A stretch of 64,000 bases of DNA from Narthecium ossifragum (taxonomy: Eukaryota; Streptophyta; Magnoliopsida; Dioscoreales; Nartheciaceae), in NCBI GenBank assembly GCA_963920575.1, contig OY986971.1, forward strand, positions 15,366,492 to 15,430,491. The letters are read 5' to 3'. Positions within the stretch are counted from its first letter, which is position 1, and each line of letters opens with the position of its first letter. A program made the translations under genes and the position numbers. The notes below the pieces were generated by a model. It had not been told where the DNA came from and ran no database searches. It was given only the letters and a program-made list of their open reading frames with translations. Shown here one piece after another: positions 21,851-32,694 of the stretch.

Positions 21851-22385
21851 CGGAGGATGCCAGCGGATGGCAGAGGCCTGTGGGAGAGAAGGGATCCGAC
21901 GGTAGGGAAGGGAAGTGAAGGTGGCTAGTAGAGTTGGTGGAATTAGGATTACATCTACTCCTAGGATTATTCTACTAATAACTCTACTTTATTCATCATA
22001 ATTCGTCCATAAGCTAATACAAACTATAGAGGTCCTTTTATAGAGGCCTTGACAGAGTTCTACTCCAACTAGAGAAGTACATTGCTTTAATCAGCAGGTA
22101 ATAATACTTTCCTACTAAGACTCAATCATAACTCAAACTTCTTAATAACTAGGACTCATAATAGGAACTAATAAAGCAAAGCATAAACTGAACTCAAACT
22201 AGGAAATCAACTAGGAAAGCAATTAAGAAACTAGCTAGGAATAGGATTCTTTTTGGCCAGCTTTGGCTTGGGACCTGATCCAAGGTCGGGTCCGACCAAG
22301 GGGTGGGGCCGGACCTGGTTCCACTTGGCCTGTGGGACCCGCCCCTTGGCTGGGCGTGGGTTGGGCTTGGGTTCCAACCGTATCA
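21851..22385 (-). mobile_element. Partial Chr LTR, tandem unit 2
   Basis: This is the outer ~535 bases of the LTR. It begins abruptly at ATGCCAGCGGATGGC, next to the fusion point, and ends with CCAACCGTATCA at 22385. The inner ~350 bases of a full LTR are missing. Confidence 0.8.
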
Positions 22386-22683
22386 TCCCCTCCCCCTTTA
22401 GAGAGTGCTTTATCCTCAAGGCCGAAATCAGGGTAATGATCCAAGAAATTTGTGAAAACCTCTCATGTCGCTTCTGCTAGACTATGGCATGTCCAATGTA
22501 CTAGAACTTCTTCTGGTTGTCAGGGAAGGTGCCGATGGTCGATGATAGCTTGGGGACACAGCTTGGGCTGCTCCTCTGAGGGGTCCAGAATCTCGGTGAT
22601 GACGGGTATTTCAGTCCCAACGTGCTTTTTCAGAAGTGATACATGAAAAACGGGGTGCACCTTGGAATCTAATGGAAGACGGA
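22386..22683 (-). pseudogene. Chromodomain fragment, tandem unit 2
   Basis: Same stretch of integrase end and chromodomain as unit 1, with its own differences, again fused at GACGGAGG (about 22676-22683) to the same internal point of an LTR. It has stops and frameshifts. Confidence 0.8.
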
Positions 22684-23121
22684 GGTTGGCAGCGGATGAC
22701 GGAGGCCGGTGGTGGAGAAGGGATCCGGCGGCAGGGAAGGAAAGTGAAGGTGGCCGGCGGAGTTGGTGGAATTAGGGTTACAGCTACTCCTAGGATTATT
22801 CTACAAATAACTCTACTTTATTCATCATAATTCATCCATAACCTAATACAAACTATAGAGGTCCTTTTATAGAGGCCTTAACAGAGTTCTACGCCAAGTA
22901 GAGAACTACCTTGCTTTAATCAGCAAGTAATAATACTTTCCTACTAAGACTCAATCATAACTCAAACTTCCTAATAACTAGGACTCATAATAGGAACAAA
23001 TAAAGCAAAACATAAACTGAACTCAAACTAGGAAATCAACTAGGAAAGCAATTATAAAACTAACTAAGGAAGTAACCATCTAGGAATAGGATTCCTTTTG
23101 GCTAGCTTTGGCTTGGGACCT
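22684..23121 (-). mobile_element. Partial Chr LTR, tandem unit 3, left part
   Basis: It begins at the same LTR position as unit 2 (TTGGCAGCGGATGACGG) and runs to GCTTGGGACCT, where solo LTR c is inserted. A nine-base remnant GGTCCAAGG (25424-25432) and the segment 35014-35120 complete it. Confidence 0.75.
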
Positions 23122-25418
23122 TGTGAGGACCTGTCGCTCTACTGTTGGGCCTGCGGCTCGTTTGCTTGTTTCGCGTTGAGCGCATGATCCGATGGATCGC
23201 ATTGTTTTATGAACCGCAAGGGCAATTTGGTAAATTACGCATTGTCGGTTTGTTTCATACCCGAGTGTGCACATACTGACCGTGTTTGTATTAATATTTG
23301 TTTAGAACAGTTAGATGGACCCGGGATCGAAAGATCCGGGCTTGGGCTTGTGTTCTAGCCCAAGTCTAACTTTCTGCACTAAAATAATCGATCTTCTCTT
23401 GCTAAGAAGATCAATCATTTAGTGCCAGAAAGTCGAGCTGCATCGTAATGAAGGTTCAATCTTTCTTGAGAAAAAGATTGATCATTCCTAAGTCAGTTCG
23501 TCCGTCTATAAAATGGACGCGGCCCCCTTCTTTAATCTCTTTTGAAATCTGCCATTCCTGAGCTCAGATCCGGGTGGATTTGAAAGAGGTTGAGGGCGAT
23601 TTTTGGCTTAGCAGCGTGGATTGAAGCTGCTCTAGTCTAGGTAGGGATCCTATCTACTTGTATTCCCGGGTTTTGGTGGTTTTGAGTTTGTTTGTGATCT
23701 TTTGCTTAGATCTGCTAGTATACTTGTCTGTTTTCAATGCAAGTACCGATTTTGGACTCTTTGTCCTTCATACTACCACATCCCAAGGTTTTGTGGGATT
23801 TGGTAGAGTTTTCTGATGGTATTTCTTGCCGGCTGGTCGCCGGAGAACCCATGAGGATCGATCTTTCTTGGGAAAGGATCGATCATTCTTGGGGTGTCAT
23901 GCCTGGCCCATGCATGATCGATCTTCTGGTAGAGAAGGATCAATCTTTTGCTTGGCGGCATGGACAGGGACCCGAGTCATGAAAGTGATCGATCTTCGTG
24001 GAGGGAAGATCGATCCTTTTTGGCTTGACTAGGATGGAACTCTCTGGTTGCTAAGAAGATCGATCCTTTCTTGAAAAGGATCAATCCTTTTGGGGACAAG
24101 GAGGTGTTTTCGTCGGCTTTTGCCCGCGGGGCTTTGTATGTACGGTTTTCTTTACCGTTTTATACCTTGTACATATGATTAAGCATGTTAGCCCCATAAT
24201 GAGGGGTAGTGGTGAACCGAGAGAGTGATGACTCCCGGGATGTGTAGAACAAACGGGCGGGTCGCCCTACTGCTTTCCCTAGCCTAGCATGCCGGCGTGC
24301 GCCGAGGGCTTGTTATGTTGTACTGTTAGCCTTGCTTGTTTGGGTTGCTTCCCGTGCTTTTTTTCCTTTGTGAACTGGCTGGCAGCTGGTGGTGTTACCG
24401 CTGTAGCAGTTCCCCGACCTTACTTATCTGTTCACCACCCCGAGTCGGCAGGGTGCCGAGTCCAGACCTTATTTATTATATCATCTCATATGTTGCATGC
24501 TCATCTGCTTATCTGTGTGTGTTCAAAGCATGCATTTTGATTGTACATTAGATGAATAATGATAGGGCATGGGCGATGGGTTGATCGCCGATCCGAGGCT
24601 TTCGGGTAGCTCGGATCTAGCTCTAGGACCGTGGCGGGTAGTGTGGTCAAGGATCGGATGGTAGTATTCAGTCGATATCGATGATAGGAATAGATGACTT
24701 GAATTCATGTTGATTGAGGCTTAGAGGTCATGTCGGCCTCGAGCCGAGTTCTGAGGTGTAGCCGGTGTCCAATGTTCTATGACTCTTGAGTATAGGGTGT
24801 GCCTACTCAGCGGTGTCTTTTCCCGCTAGCAGTGTCTGGTTCCTGCTTGTGAGTCAGCAATGTTGGTTTCCTACTTACTGAGTGTGACCCAGCATGTGAC
24901 CAGTTCTTCTGAAAGACCATGACTGAGGCCCTCAGGGACACGCGGTGGGGTTATGGGGCCTTTGTGTACATCAAGGCTCTGCTTAAGGGCGACACTGTTG
25001 TGCTCCTTCCTTCTTGTGTGTGTCGTAGTGTAATTTCCCTGATGAGCTTAGTTGCTCACTCCTACCCGAGCTGCGTTTTATAGGTGCAAGCGTTAGCTCC
25101 TCTTCGGTGTCCCCTATTGGGCAGGTGTTTGATAGCGCGGTGACGCTTGATGAGCGGTGATCATCGTCTGTACCCTTTTTGTTTAGGTAGTCTCCTACGG
25201 GAGTGTATGGTGTAAATATTAACCCCTTTCTAGGTTTTTGGATTATTATATTATATCTATTGAGGTCGGTTAATTAACTGCTTAAATAAGGGTGCTTATG
25301 AATTGTTTAGGGAAACCTATAGACTAGAGGGAACTCTCGCCAAATTTTTCTTGCATTTAGCTAGGTTGCGGTTCATGTCGCCTGCCCTGATTGGACCTTT
25401 GCGGGTCGGGGCGCAACA
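23122..25418 (+). mobile_element. Tekay-family solo LTR c (2297 bp)
   Basis: It starts TGTGAGGACCTGTCG and ends GGGGCGCAACA. The flanks GACCT (23117-23121) and TACCT (25419-25423) match at four of five bases, and removal restores GGGACCTGGTCCAAGG, the normal Chr LTR sequence. U3 array 23381-23480, TATA TCTATAAAATGG 23505-23516, leader array 23855-24095. Confidence 0.85.
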
Positions 25419-26453
25419 TACCTGGTCCAAGGTGTCGCGCCTCAACCCGCGAAAGCCCAACCGGGCCGGGCGACGCGAACCGGAACCTACAAAACGCGAA
25501 AAACAAAGCTGGCGAGGGTTCCCTCTAACCTATTGGTCTCCCTAGCAAATCACCAAAAGCACCCTCAATTAAAGATATAATAATTAGCAAAACCTCGAAC
25601 CACAGATTTAAAACTTAAAGTGATTTAATATACAAAACCTCGGAGAGGGGAAGATCCAAAATACAACATACTCCCGTAGGAGACTAACTAACATAGGATA
25701 AAAGCTGTAAAGGATCACCACCTCTCAGACTCCACCTGGCGCCGCCGCACCGTCAACCAACTGCCCGGTAGGGGCCACAGAAGAGGTACTGCCGCCTGCA
25801 CCGGCAAAACGCAGCCCGGGTAGGAGTGAGCACTAAGCTCAGTAGGGATCTACACTACGTCACACAGAAGGAAGAGGGAAACACAACAGTGTCGCCCTCA
25901 AGTAGGACCTGGGTGTATACAAGGGTTCCATAACCCCACCGCGTGTCCCTGAGGCCCAGGGACGGCACTCAGTAACAGGAACAACACTGGCGACACTACA
26001 GGTCAGCACAGTGGGACACCGGCTACACCTCAGCATCCGACTCAAGGGCGACACGACCTCTACAATCATCAAGCCACAAGTGCACCAGTCATCTAAGCCT
26101 ATAATCGAATCGACTAGACACTACAATTCAAACCGAGTCCAAACCACCCAACCCCGGTCCTAGGGCTAAGTCCGAGCTTCCAGCCTCGGGACGGCGACCC
26201 AAAGATCACCCACGCCCTAACCAATGCAACTAATGCACACAACAAGAATGCATGCTATGACATACACAGATAATAGGAAAGGCATGCAACAGTATGTCAA
26301 GCATCATATAAGTCTATTGGATCGCTGCAGCGGTACCACAAACCGCTGCCAACCGATCCGCAGCGGGTCCCGGCATTACGACGGTACCGCGACCGTCAAC
26401 CGCGGACTCCTGCAACGGGAAGCAACCCCGAAAACCGTTGATGAACAGTACAC

Positions 26454-26489
26454 AATATAATATTATATTCCAAAATATAATATTATATT
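26454..26489. repeat. Doublet of AATATAATATTATATT palindromes
   Basis: A perfect 16-base palindrome occurs twice with four bases between (26454-26469, 26474-26489). The same doublet is in the other Tek-1 LTR at 33716-33751. It is absent from the solo LTRs of the family. Confidence 0.9.
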
Positions 26490-27430
26490 CAAACACCCAA
26501 AACCACTACTTAGGAGCTAATTGATCCCGTCGATCCGACGTCCAAACGACATCGAATTCAAGATCCAACTTAGCCACCAGTAGGTGTATAAACCAGGATC
26601 ATCATATCCAAAAATCATAATCATCCAACGGTTGGATTAACGGCAAAATGCTAATCAAAATCATTAATCAAACTAACTTACCCATTAATTGCTGCAACGC
26701 AGCCCCTCAGCAAACACTTCATAAGAAATCATACATAAATCGGAAAAATATGAAACAAGATGGAATAGAAAGCTAACGAATAGCTCTACAACTCTTATGT
26801 TTATGAAAAGCCATGATCATGTACTCGCCGCCCGGAAAACTCGCCGCAAGCCGGCTGTTTCTCAAGAACAGCAGAAAACCAGAAATCAGAGACTAATCTT
26901 GCATAAAACCTACTCAAATCTCAACTGATTAACATGAAACTTAAATCAATTATTCTAAAAGGCATAAGGAAACTAACAAAGCAAGGATCAACAAGATCCA
27001 ACGGCTAGATCTCAAGAAAACCCGAAATAAACATCAGTAGGTATAACCCTACCTAGCTGCGCTTTCCTCGGCTGATTCCCCGCGATTTGATCACCAACAA
27101 GCCTCCAACCCACTTCAGGGATCTTCCTCTCATTGTCACGAATCGAACGAGCCTTAGAACGCCGAAAAAGATGGCCGGAGGAGGGAGAACGGAGGAGAGG
27201 AAGGTGGCTGCCGGAAAAACAGGGGAAGAGCAGAGCTTCGGGAGAGAAAAGAAGAAGGAAGAAGAAAGGAGGAGAAGGAGGAAGAAAAGGAGGAAAAAAG
27301 GGGGGAGGGGACAACCGGGAAAGAGGGGAAAAAGTGAGGGGAGGGGAGGGGAAGTCTTCCCACTCTGACAGGGGAGAGCGACGGCCAACGGCGGCCGTCC
27401 TCGCGAAGCAGAAAACCAACCGACTCATCA

Positions 27431-27534
27431 ATGATCGATCCTTCCTCAAGGAAGGATCGATCCTTCATACCGCTCTCACAAGGCTTTCTGGCACGAAGAG
27501 GATCGATCCCTTAGCCAGAGAGGATCGATCCTTT
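27431..27534 (-). promoter_or_regulatory. Tek-1 U3 GATCGATC block (3' LTR copy)
   Basis: GATCGATCCTTCCT and AGGAAGGATCGATC face each other around CA (27433-27462), a 30-base near-perfect palindrome. GGATCGATCCC and AGGATCGATCC follow. The 5' LTR copy is at 34702-34806. Confidence 0.8.
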
Positions 27535-27742
27535 GTGTGCTGAAAGCTAAACTTGGCCAAGAACTCAAGCCAAAGTCCGGATCTTTCGATCCCGGGTCCA
27601 CCTAGCCATTCTAAACAAACACTAACACATACAAGGTCAGTGTGTGCACACGCGGGTGTGAAACAAACCAACAAGGCTCAATTTACCAAATTGCCCTTGC
27701 GGTCTACAACGAGCCACAGGGGTACAGGGGCAGGTCCTCACA

Positions 27743-27766
27743 TCCTTTTACCCTTAAAGGAAATCT
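27743..27766 (-). other. Polypurine tract of Tek-1
   Basis: Minus-strand AAGGGTAAAAGGA directly before TGTGAGGACC. Imperfect purine run, but in the correct place. Confidence 0.65.
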
Positions 27767-27815
27767 CGTCTCGAGATTCGATAAGGGTAGGGCTTGGAAC
27801 AACAAAACAGCTACA

Positions 27816-28895
27816 CTAGAGGACAGGACAAGAAGTACCTGGAGAAGAAAACAACTGCGGAAACTCCTGCCGCATGCGCTCCTCGCGCTCCCAAGTGACC
27901 TCCTCGGTGTCTCTGTGCCTCCACAGTACCTTGACCAAGGGAATCGTCTTGCCCCGCAAGACTTGATCTCTCCGGTTAAGTACCTGAACTGGCTGCTGAA
28001 CAAAGCTCACATCTGCCTCAAGCTCAATGTCATCCACCCTGATGACATGAGACGGGTCTGGGTGATACTTCCTCAGCATCGACACATGGAAAGTCGGATG
28101 CACAGCAGACATGTGTTGAGGAAGATCCAGGCGGTAAGCTACCTCGCCGACCCTCTTTACGATCTCAAACGGCCCGACAAACCTCGGCGCCAACTTGCCA
28201 CCTCTGCCAAACCTGACAGAACCTCTGTACGGCGACGCTCGTAAGAACACTCGGTCGCCGACTGCAAATTCCAACGGTCGTCGCCTCTGATCTGCATAAC
28301 TCTTCTGTCGGCTCTGAGCCGTCAGAAGCCTCTGCCTGATCTGCAGTAACCTCTCTGACGACTGCCTGACGATGTCTGGACCGGTGAGTGAAGCCTCTCC
28401 AACCTCTGTCCAGCATACTGGGGAACGACACGGCCTACCGTACAACGCCTCGAAAGGTGCTACTCCAAGACTGGACTGGTAGCTGTTGTTGTAGGCGAAC
28501 TCCACCAAGGGAACGTGCTCCTCCCAGCTGCCTCCTGCGTCGAGGACACATGCTCTCAGCATGTCCTCCAGGATCTGAATAGTCCGCTCTGACTGTCCGT
28601 CTGTCTGCGGATGGAATGCCGTACTGAAAGTCAGGAGTGTGCCAACTGCCTCCTGAAAGTCGCGCCAGATCCTGCTAGTGAACCTGGGGTCACGGTCTGA
28701 CACGATAGAAACTGGAACTTCGTGTAGTCTGACCACCTCTCTAACGTACAAACTGCCCAACCTGTCGGTCGAGTCTGTCACCCGCATAGGCAGGAAGTGC
28801 GCCGATTTGGTCAATCGATCAACGATGACCCAAATCGCGTCATTCCCCCTAGGGGATCTCGGTAGCCCGGTCACGAAGTCCATCGTGATGTGCTC
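27816..28895 (-). pseudogene. Tek-1 integrase core, C-terminus and chromodomain
   Basis: The frame carries the three catalytic acidic residues in [21 protein letters not shown] and [11 protein letters not shown], the GPY/F module ([11 protein letters not shown]), [19 protein letters not shown], and a C-terminal chromodomain ([29 protein letters not shown]). The last motif group is typical of the Tekay/Del lineage. The frame is separated from the preceding one by a TGA where the lineage has Trp (EWK-stop-EHITMDF), a single G to A change. Apart from this stop the segment is uninterrupted for 356 codons. Confidence 0.9.
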
Positions 28896-30137
28896 TCACT
28901 TCCACTCAGCTAGTGGAAGCGGCTGAAGTAACCCCGGAGTCCGCTGGTGCTCTGCCTTGACCTTCTGACAGGTAAGGCAGCGCGATACGAACTCCGTCAC
29001 TGCCCTCTTCATCCCGCGCCACCAGAACTGTCTCCGAAGATCCTGGTACATCTTGGTGCCGCCGGGATGAACCGCAAAGCGAGAGTGGTGGAACTCTAGT
29101 AGAACGTCGTCTCGAAGAACTGGATCTGCTGGAACCGCTACCCTGCCTCGGAACCGTAGCCCTCCGTCTGGCGATACTGTCCTGTCTCCGTCTGCGCCCT
29201 CCGTGTCCGCTGCTGTGCGTAGCTCCTCGAGCTCTGGGTCACTGTGCTGTGCCTCTAACACTCTGGCTAAGACTGCTGGCATACTCTGCACTGCATCGAG
29301 AAAACTGTTGGATCCTCGATCCTCAAACTCGAGCCCAAACTGGCCCGCCGTCTCTAGAGCCTGCCACTGCCGCACTGACAACCCTGCAACTGCTGCTCTG
29401 GTGTCTCTCACCTGTCTGCTCAGCGCGTCTTCTACGACGTTTGCCTTACCAGGATGGTAATGCAACGCAAAGTCGTAGTCCTCCAGTAGCTCCATCCAGC
29501 GTCGCTGCCTCAGGTTGAGGTCATGTTGGGTGAAAACGTACCTCAAACTCTTATGGTCCGAGAAGACTGAGAACTTCTCGCCATAGAGATAATGCCGCCA
29601 GGTCTTCAGGGCGAAGACCACCGCTGCTAGCTCCAAGTCGTGAGTCGGGTAGTTCCTCTCATGGTTCTTCAGCTGACGAGAACCATAGGAAACTACGTGG
29701 CCCTCCTGTATGAGGACACACCCCAAACCCTCACTGCTGGCGTCGCAGTAAACACTGTAACCAACACCTCGCTCAGGGACGATCAGCACCGGCGCACTGG
29801 TCAACCTCGTCCTCAGCTCCACGAAGGCTCGCTCACAAGCATCATCCCACACGAACGGGACGGCCTTCTGTGTCAATCTGGTCAACGGTCCGGCAACCTT
29901 GGAGAAGTCCCACACGAACCGTCTGTAGTAACCCGCCAGGCCTAAGAAACTACGGACCTCAAACACTGTTCTCGGTCTCTGCCACTGTACCACTGCCTCG
30001 ACCTTGGCCGGGTCAACTGAGATCCCTGCTGCCGACACCACGTGTCCAAGGAATCCCACCTGTGTGAGCCAGAACTCGCACTTGGAAGCCTTGGCATAAA
30101 GCCCATGCTCCCGAAGTAGCTGCAACACTGTCGCCAA
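28896..30137 (-). pseudogene. Tek-1 RT thumb, RNase H and integrase zinc module
   Basis: It continues the polyprotein with [14 protein letters not shown] and [10 protein letters not shown] (end of RT), RNase H ([44 protein letters not shown]), and the integrase HHCC module ([30 protein letters not shown]), ending [10 protein letters not shown] before the TGA. It is separated from the upstream RT frame by a TAG (SEAEH-stop-RHLATVL). The reading frame is continuous across that stop, so this is one broken polyprotein, not a separate gene. Confidence 0.9.
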
Positions 30138-30143
30138 GTGTCG

Positions 30144-31920
30144 CTAGTGCTCCGCCTCTGACCGGGAGTAGATAAGAATGTCGTCGACGAACACCACCAC
30201 GAACTCGTCTAGGAAGGGCCGGAAGATCCTCTCCATGAGATCCATGAACGCTGCTGGTGCGTTCGTCAGCCCAAACGGCATCACCACGAACTCGTACTGG
30301 CCGTACCGGGTCCGAACAGCCGTCTTCGGGATGTCGCAATCCCGAACCCTCAACTGGTGGTAGCCGGTGCGGAGGTCGATCTTCGAGAACACTGAAGATC
30401 CTCGCAACTGGTCAAACAGGTCGTCGATCCTCGACATCGGATACCGGTTCTTCACCGTCACCCTGTTGAGCCGCCTGTAGTCTATGCAAAGTCGAAGGGT
30501 ACCATCCTTCTTCTTTGCGAACAACACTGGCGCCCCCCAGGGAGACATGCTGGGACGGATGAAACCTCTGCTGATAAGCTCGTCTAGCTGAGTCCTCAAC
30601 TCACTCTGCTTTGCTGGTGCCATCCTGAAAGCTAGGAGAGAGATCGGTGCGGTACCCGGTACCAGGTCGATCTCAAAATCAACCTCTCTGGGCGGTGAAA
30701 GCCCTGGCAACACCTCGGGAAACACATCGGTGTAGTCGCACACGATCCTGGGGAAACTGCTCTGCTGCACTCCCTCTGACCCAAACAGGGACAGGCTGGC
30801 TAGCAAGGCTGAAAGCTCGCTGCCACGCCTCCCTACACCACAAGCGAAGGAATCGGCTGAAAACCGATCCCCCAACAACACAAACTGTGTCCCGTCGGGT
30901 GTCCATGCGACCACCCTCCGGCGACCACAGTCGATGATAGCTCGGTATGCTGCTAACCAGTCCATACCGAGTATCACGTCGAAGCCTGTCATGTCTAGCA
31001 CCCGCAGGTCTAGACAGAAATGGAGGCCTCCAACCTCCAAAGAACAAGATCGGCAGACCCGATCTACCCTGACTGTGCCGCCGATCGGTGAGTCTACAGA
31101 CTGTGCCACCTCTAGCCAACTCGTCTCTAATCCTAGCGATGCCACACACATGCTAGCAATATAGGAATGAGACGCCCCAGAGTTTATCAGTACATCTACT
31201 AAAGAACTAGAAAGCTGAAAGATACCTCTGAGGACGGTTGGCTCTGCCGCTACCCGCTGGTACTGCTGCGGCTGCTGGTACGGCTGGTAAAGCGGAACGG
31301 TGTCCGGCTGCTCGCGCGCCGGAAGAGCAAACATGCGCCCTCGCTGACCGCCTCCACCTCTGGAGTGGCCCGGTCCAGCCCCTGACTCGCGCCCACTACC
31401 GCTCCCCTGCCAGGCACCAGACCCCTCGCCTCTACCGCCCTGCGGCATAGCACCCCGCGCTCCTCGCATGGGACAGTCCTTGCGAAAGTGTCCCGGCTGC
31501 CCGCACAGGAAACAAGTGGCTAGCGCGCCACCAGGCTGCTGACCCTGGCCTCCCCCTGACGGAGCCTGCCCAGACGGCCCGGCCATCAGGAGAAACTGGC
31601 CTGGCCGACTCGGCAACTGTGCCTGGAACCACTGCGGGTGCTGCGACCGCAGCTGAAAGCGTCGCTGACGCCGCTGGTGCCCTCCGCCGTATCCCCCTCT
31701 GAACTGGGGCCTCTGCTGCTGCGAGCTGGTAGAGACTGCCGGTGGAACTCCCCAGCGTCTCTCGTCCTGCGACTGCGCCTCCACAACTAAGGCGCAGTTC
31801 AGAACTGCTGAGTGCGTATGGAAGCGGTGGGAACACGTCTGGCGCCTGATCTCTGGACGAAGACCCCACTCAAACTGCCGTGCCCTGGCCACTGGATCTG
31901 CTGCCACTGCCCCCGCAAAA
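30144..31920 (-). pseudogene. Tek-1 gag C-terminus, protease and reverse transcriptase
   Basis: Order on the minus strand: gag end ([15 protein letters not shown]), CCHC zinc knuckle [15 protein letters not shown] (31470-31516), Gly/Arg-rich linker, protease, and RT ([67 protein letters not shown]). The polymerase site FVDD is intact. The protease site is INSGASHS where LIDSGAS is expected: the catalytic Asp codon GAC is AAC, so the protease would be inactive. The usable part begins after a frameshift near 31918. The longer open frame to 32240 is out of frame with gag. Confidence 0.9.
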
Positions 31921-32469
31921 ACGGACCAAGTGCGTGAACCGGGTGGCATACTGCTGAACAGTGCGAGTACCCTGCAAGAGGGACTGGTACTCGCGAGACA
32001 GGGCGTCACGCGTACTCTCTGGGAAGTACGCGTCCAAGAACAACGCCCTGAACTCCTCCCACGTCGGCTCCTCTCCGTCACTGGTGTGCTGGGCAGTGCA
32101 CCACCAGTCAAGGGTGTCACCATCAAGCTGGAACGCCGCGAGGGTGACCCGGATCTGGTCATCCCCGACGAAGAGAGCGTCGAGAACGCGCGTGACTCCT
32201 CGGAGCCAGCCGTCTGCCGTGGTCCGATCTCCAATCTCACCGCCGAACCTAGGCGGGTTCAGCCGCTAGAAGTCCATCATGACCGCTGCCGCGGCCCGCC
32301 CGTCGACCGGAGCGAGGACCCCCTCCTCGGCGAGAGGAGCCTCCTCCCGTGCGATCGCAACCGTCGCTGGTGATGGTCCAGTCCGTCGAGCTCTGACCGT
32401 CCTGACAGGTGCTACCCCGTCTGGTCGGGCGGGCCGACCAGGTCGTGCCCCACCTCGACCAACAACCAT
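31915..32469 (-). pseudogene. Tek-1 gag N-terminus and capsid-like region
   Basis: It starts MVVGRGGARPGRPARPDG at 32469 and is Arg/Pro/Ala-rich. A TAG (32266-32268) then interrupts just before [10 protein letters not shown]. Reading through, the retrotransposon gag signature is clear: [42 protein letters not shown]. The frame is lost in a run of five T (plus-strand AAAAA, about 31918-31922); one T fewer would restore it. Gag forms the particle that packages element RNA. Confidence 0.8.
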
Positions 32470-32679
32470 AGGTCAGACTCGAACTGCCGACATCTGTGCA
32501 ATCACCAACGACAACGAGCGTTCACTCGTCAGAAACGAAGGACAAAGCAGCACAACATAAAGCGAAAAAGCAAAACACATCAAAATGAGCATGCACGGAT
32601 GGTCTAGACATAGAACTAACCCATTCCACGCTCAATCTCAACCGAATCCTGATCCTAAACCCTGGGATCTACAACCTAT

Positions 32680-32692
32680 GCTCTGATACCAA
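32680..32692 (-). other. Primer-binding site, tRNA-iMet (Tek-1)
   Basis: Minus-strand TTGGTATCAGAGC, complementary to the initiator tRNA-Met 3' end, two bases from the 5' LTR. Confidence 0.9.
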
Positions 32693-32694
32693 GG

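Larger units (their letters stand above)
25433..27742 (-). repeat. Tek-1 3' LTR
   Basis: Minus-strand TGTGAGGACCTG (27742) to GGCGCGACA (25433). It contains a GA-rich tract on the plus strand (27233-27357), a doublet of AT palindromes (26454-26489) and a GATCGATC block (27431-27534). The TATA box of the solo LTRs is not recognisable at the equivalent place. Confidence 0.9.

Noticed and set aside
22636..22830. Small plus-strand frame at the unit 2/3 junction
   Set aside because: Crosses the fusion of chromodomain and LTR on the antisense strand; no coding support.
27053..27468. Ser/Pro/Phe-rich minus frames and GA-rich plus frames in the Tek-1 LTR
   Set aside because: They derive from a GA-rich LTR tract and occur identically in both LTRs.
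28678..32560. Plus-strand frames across Tek-1 pol and gag
   Set aside because: Antisense shadows of GC-rich coding DNA whose minus-strand motifs are unambiguous.
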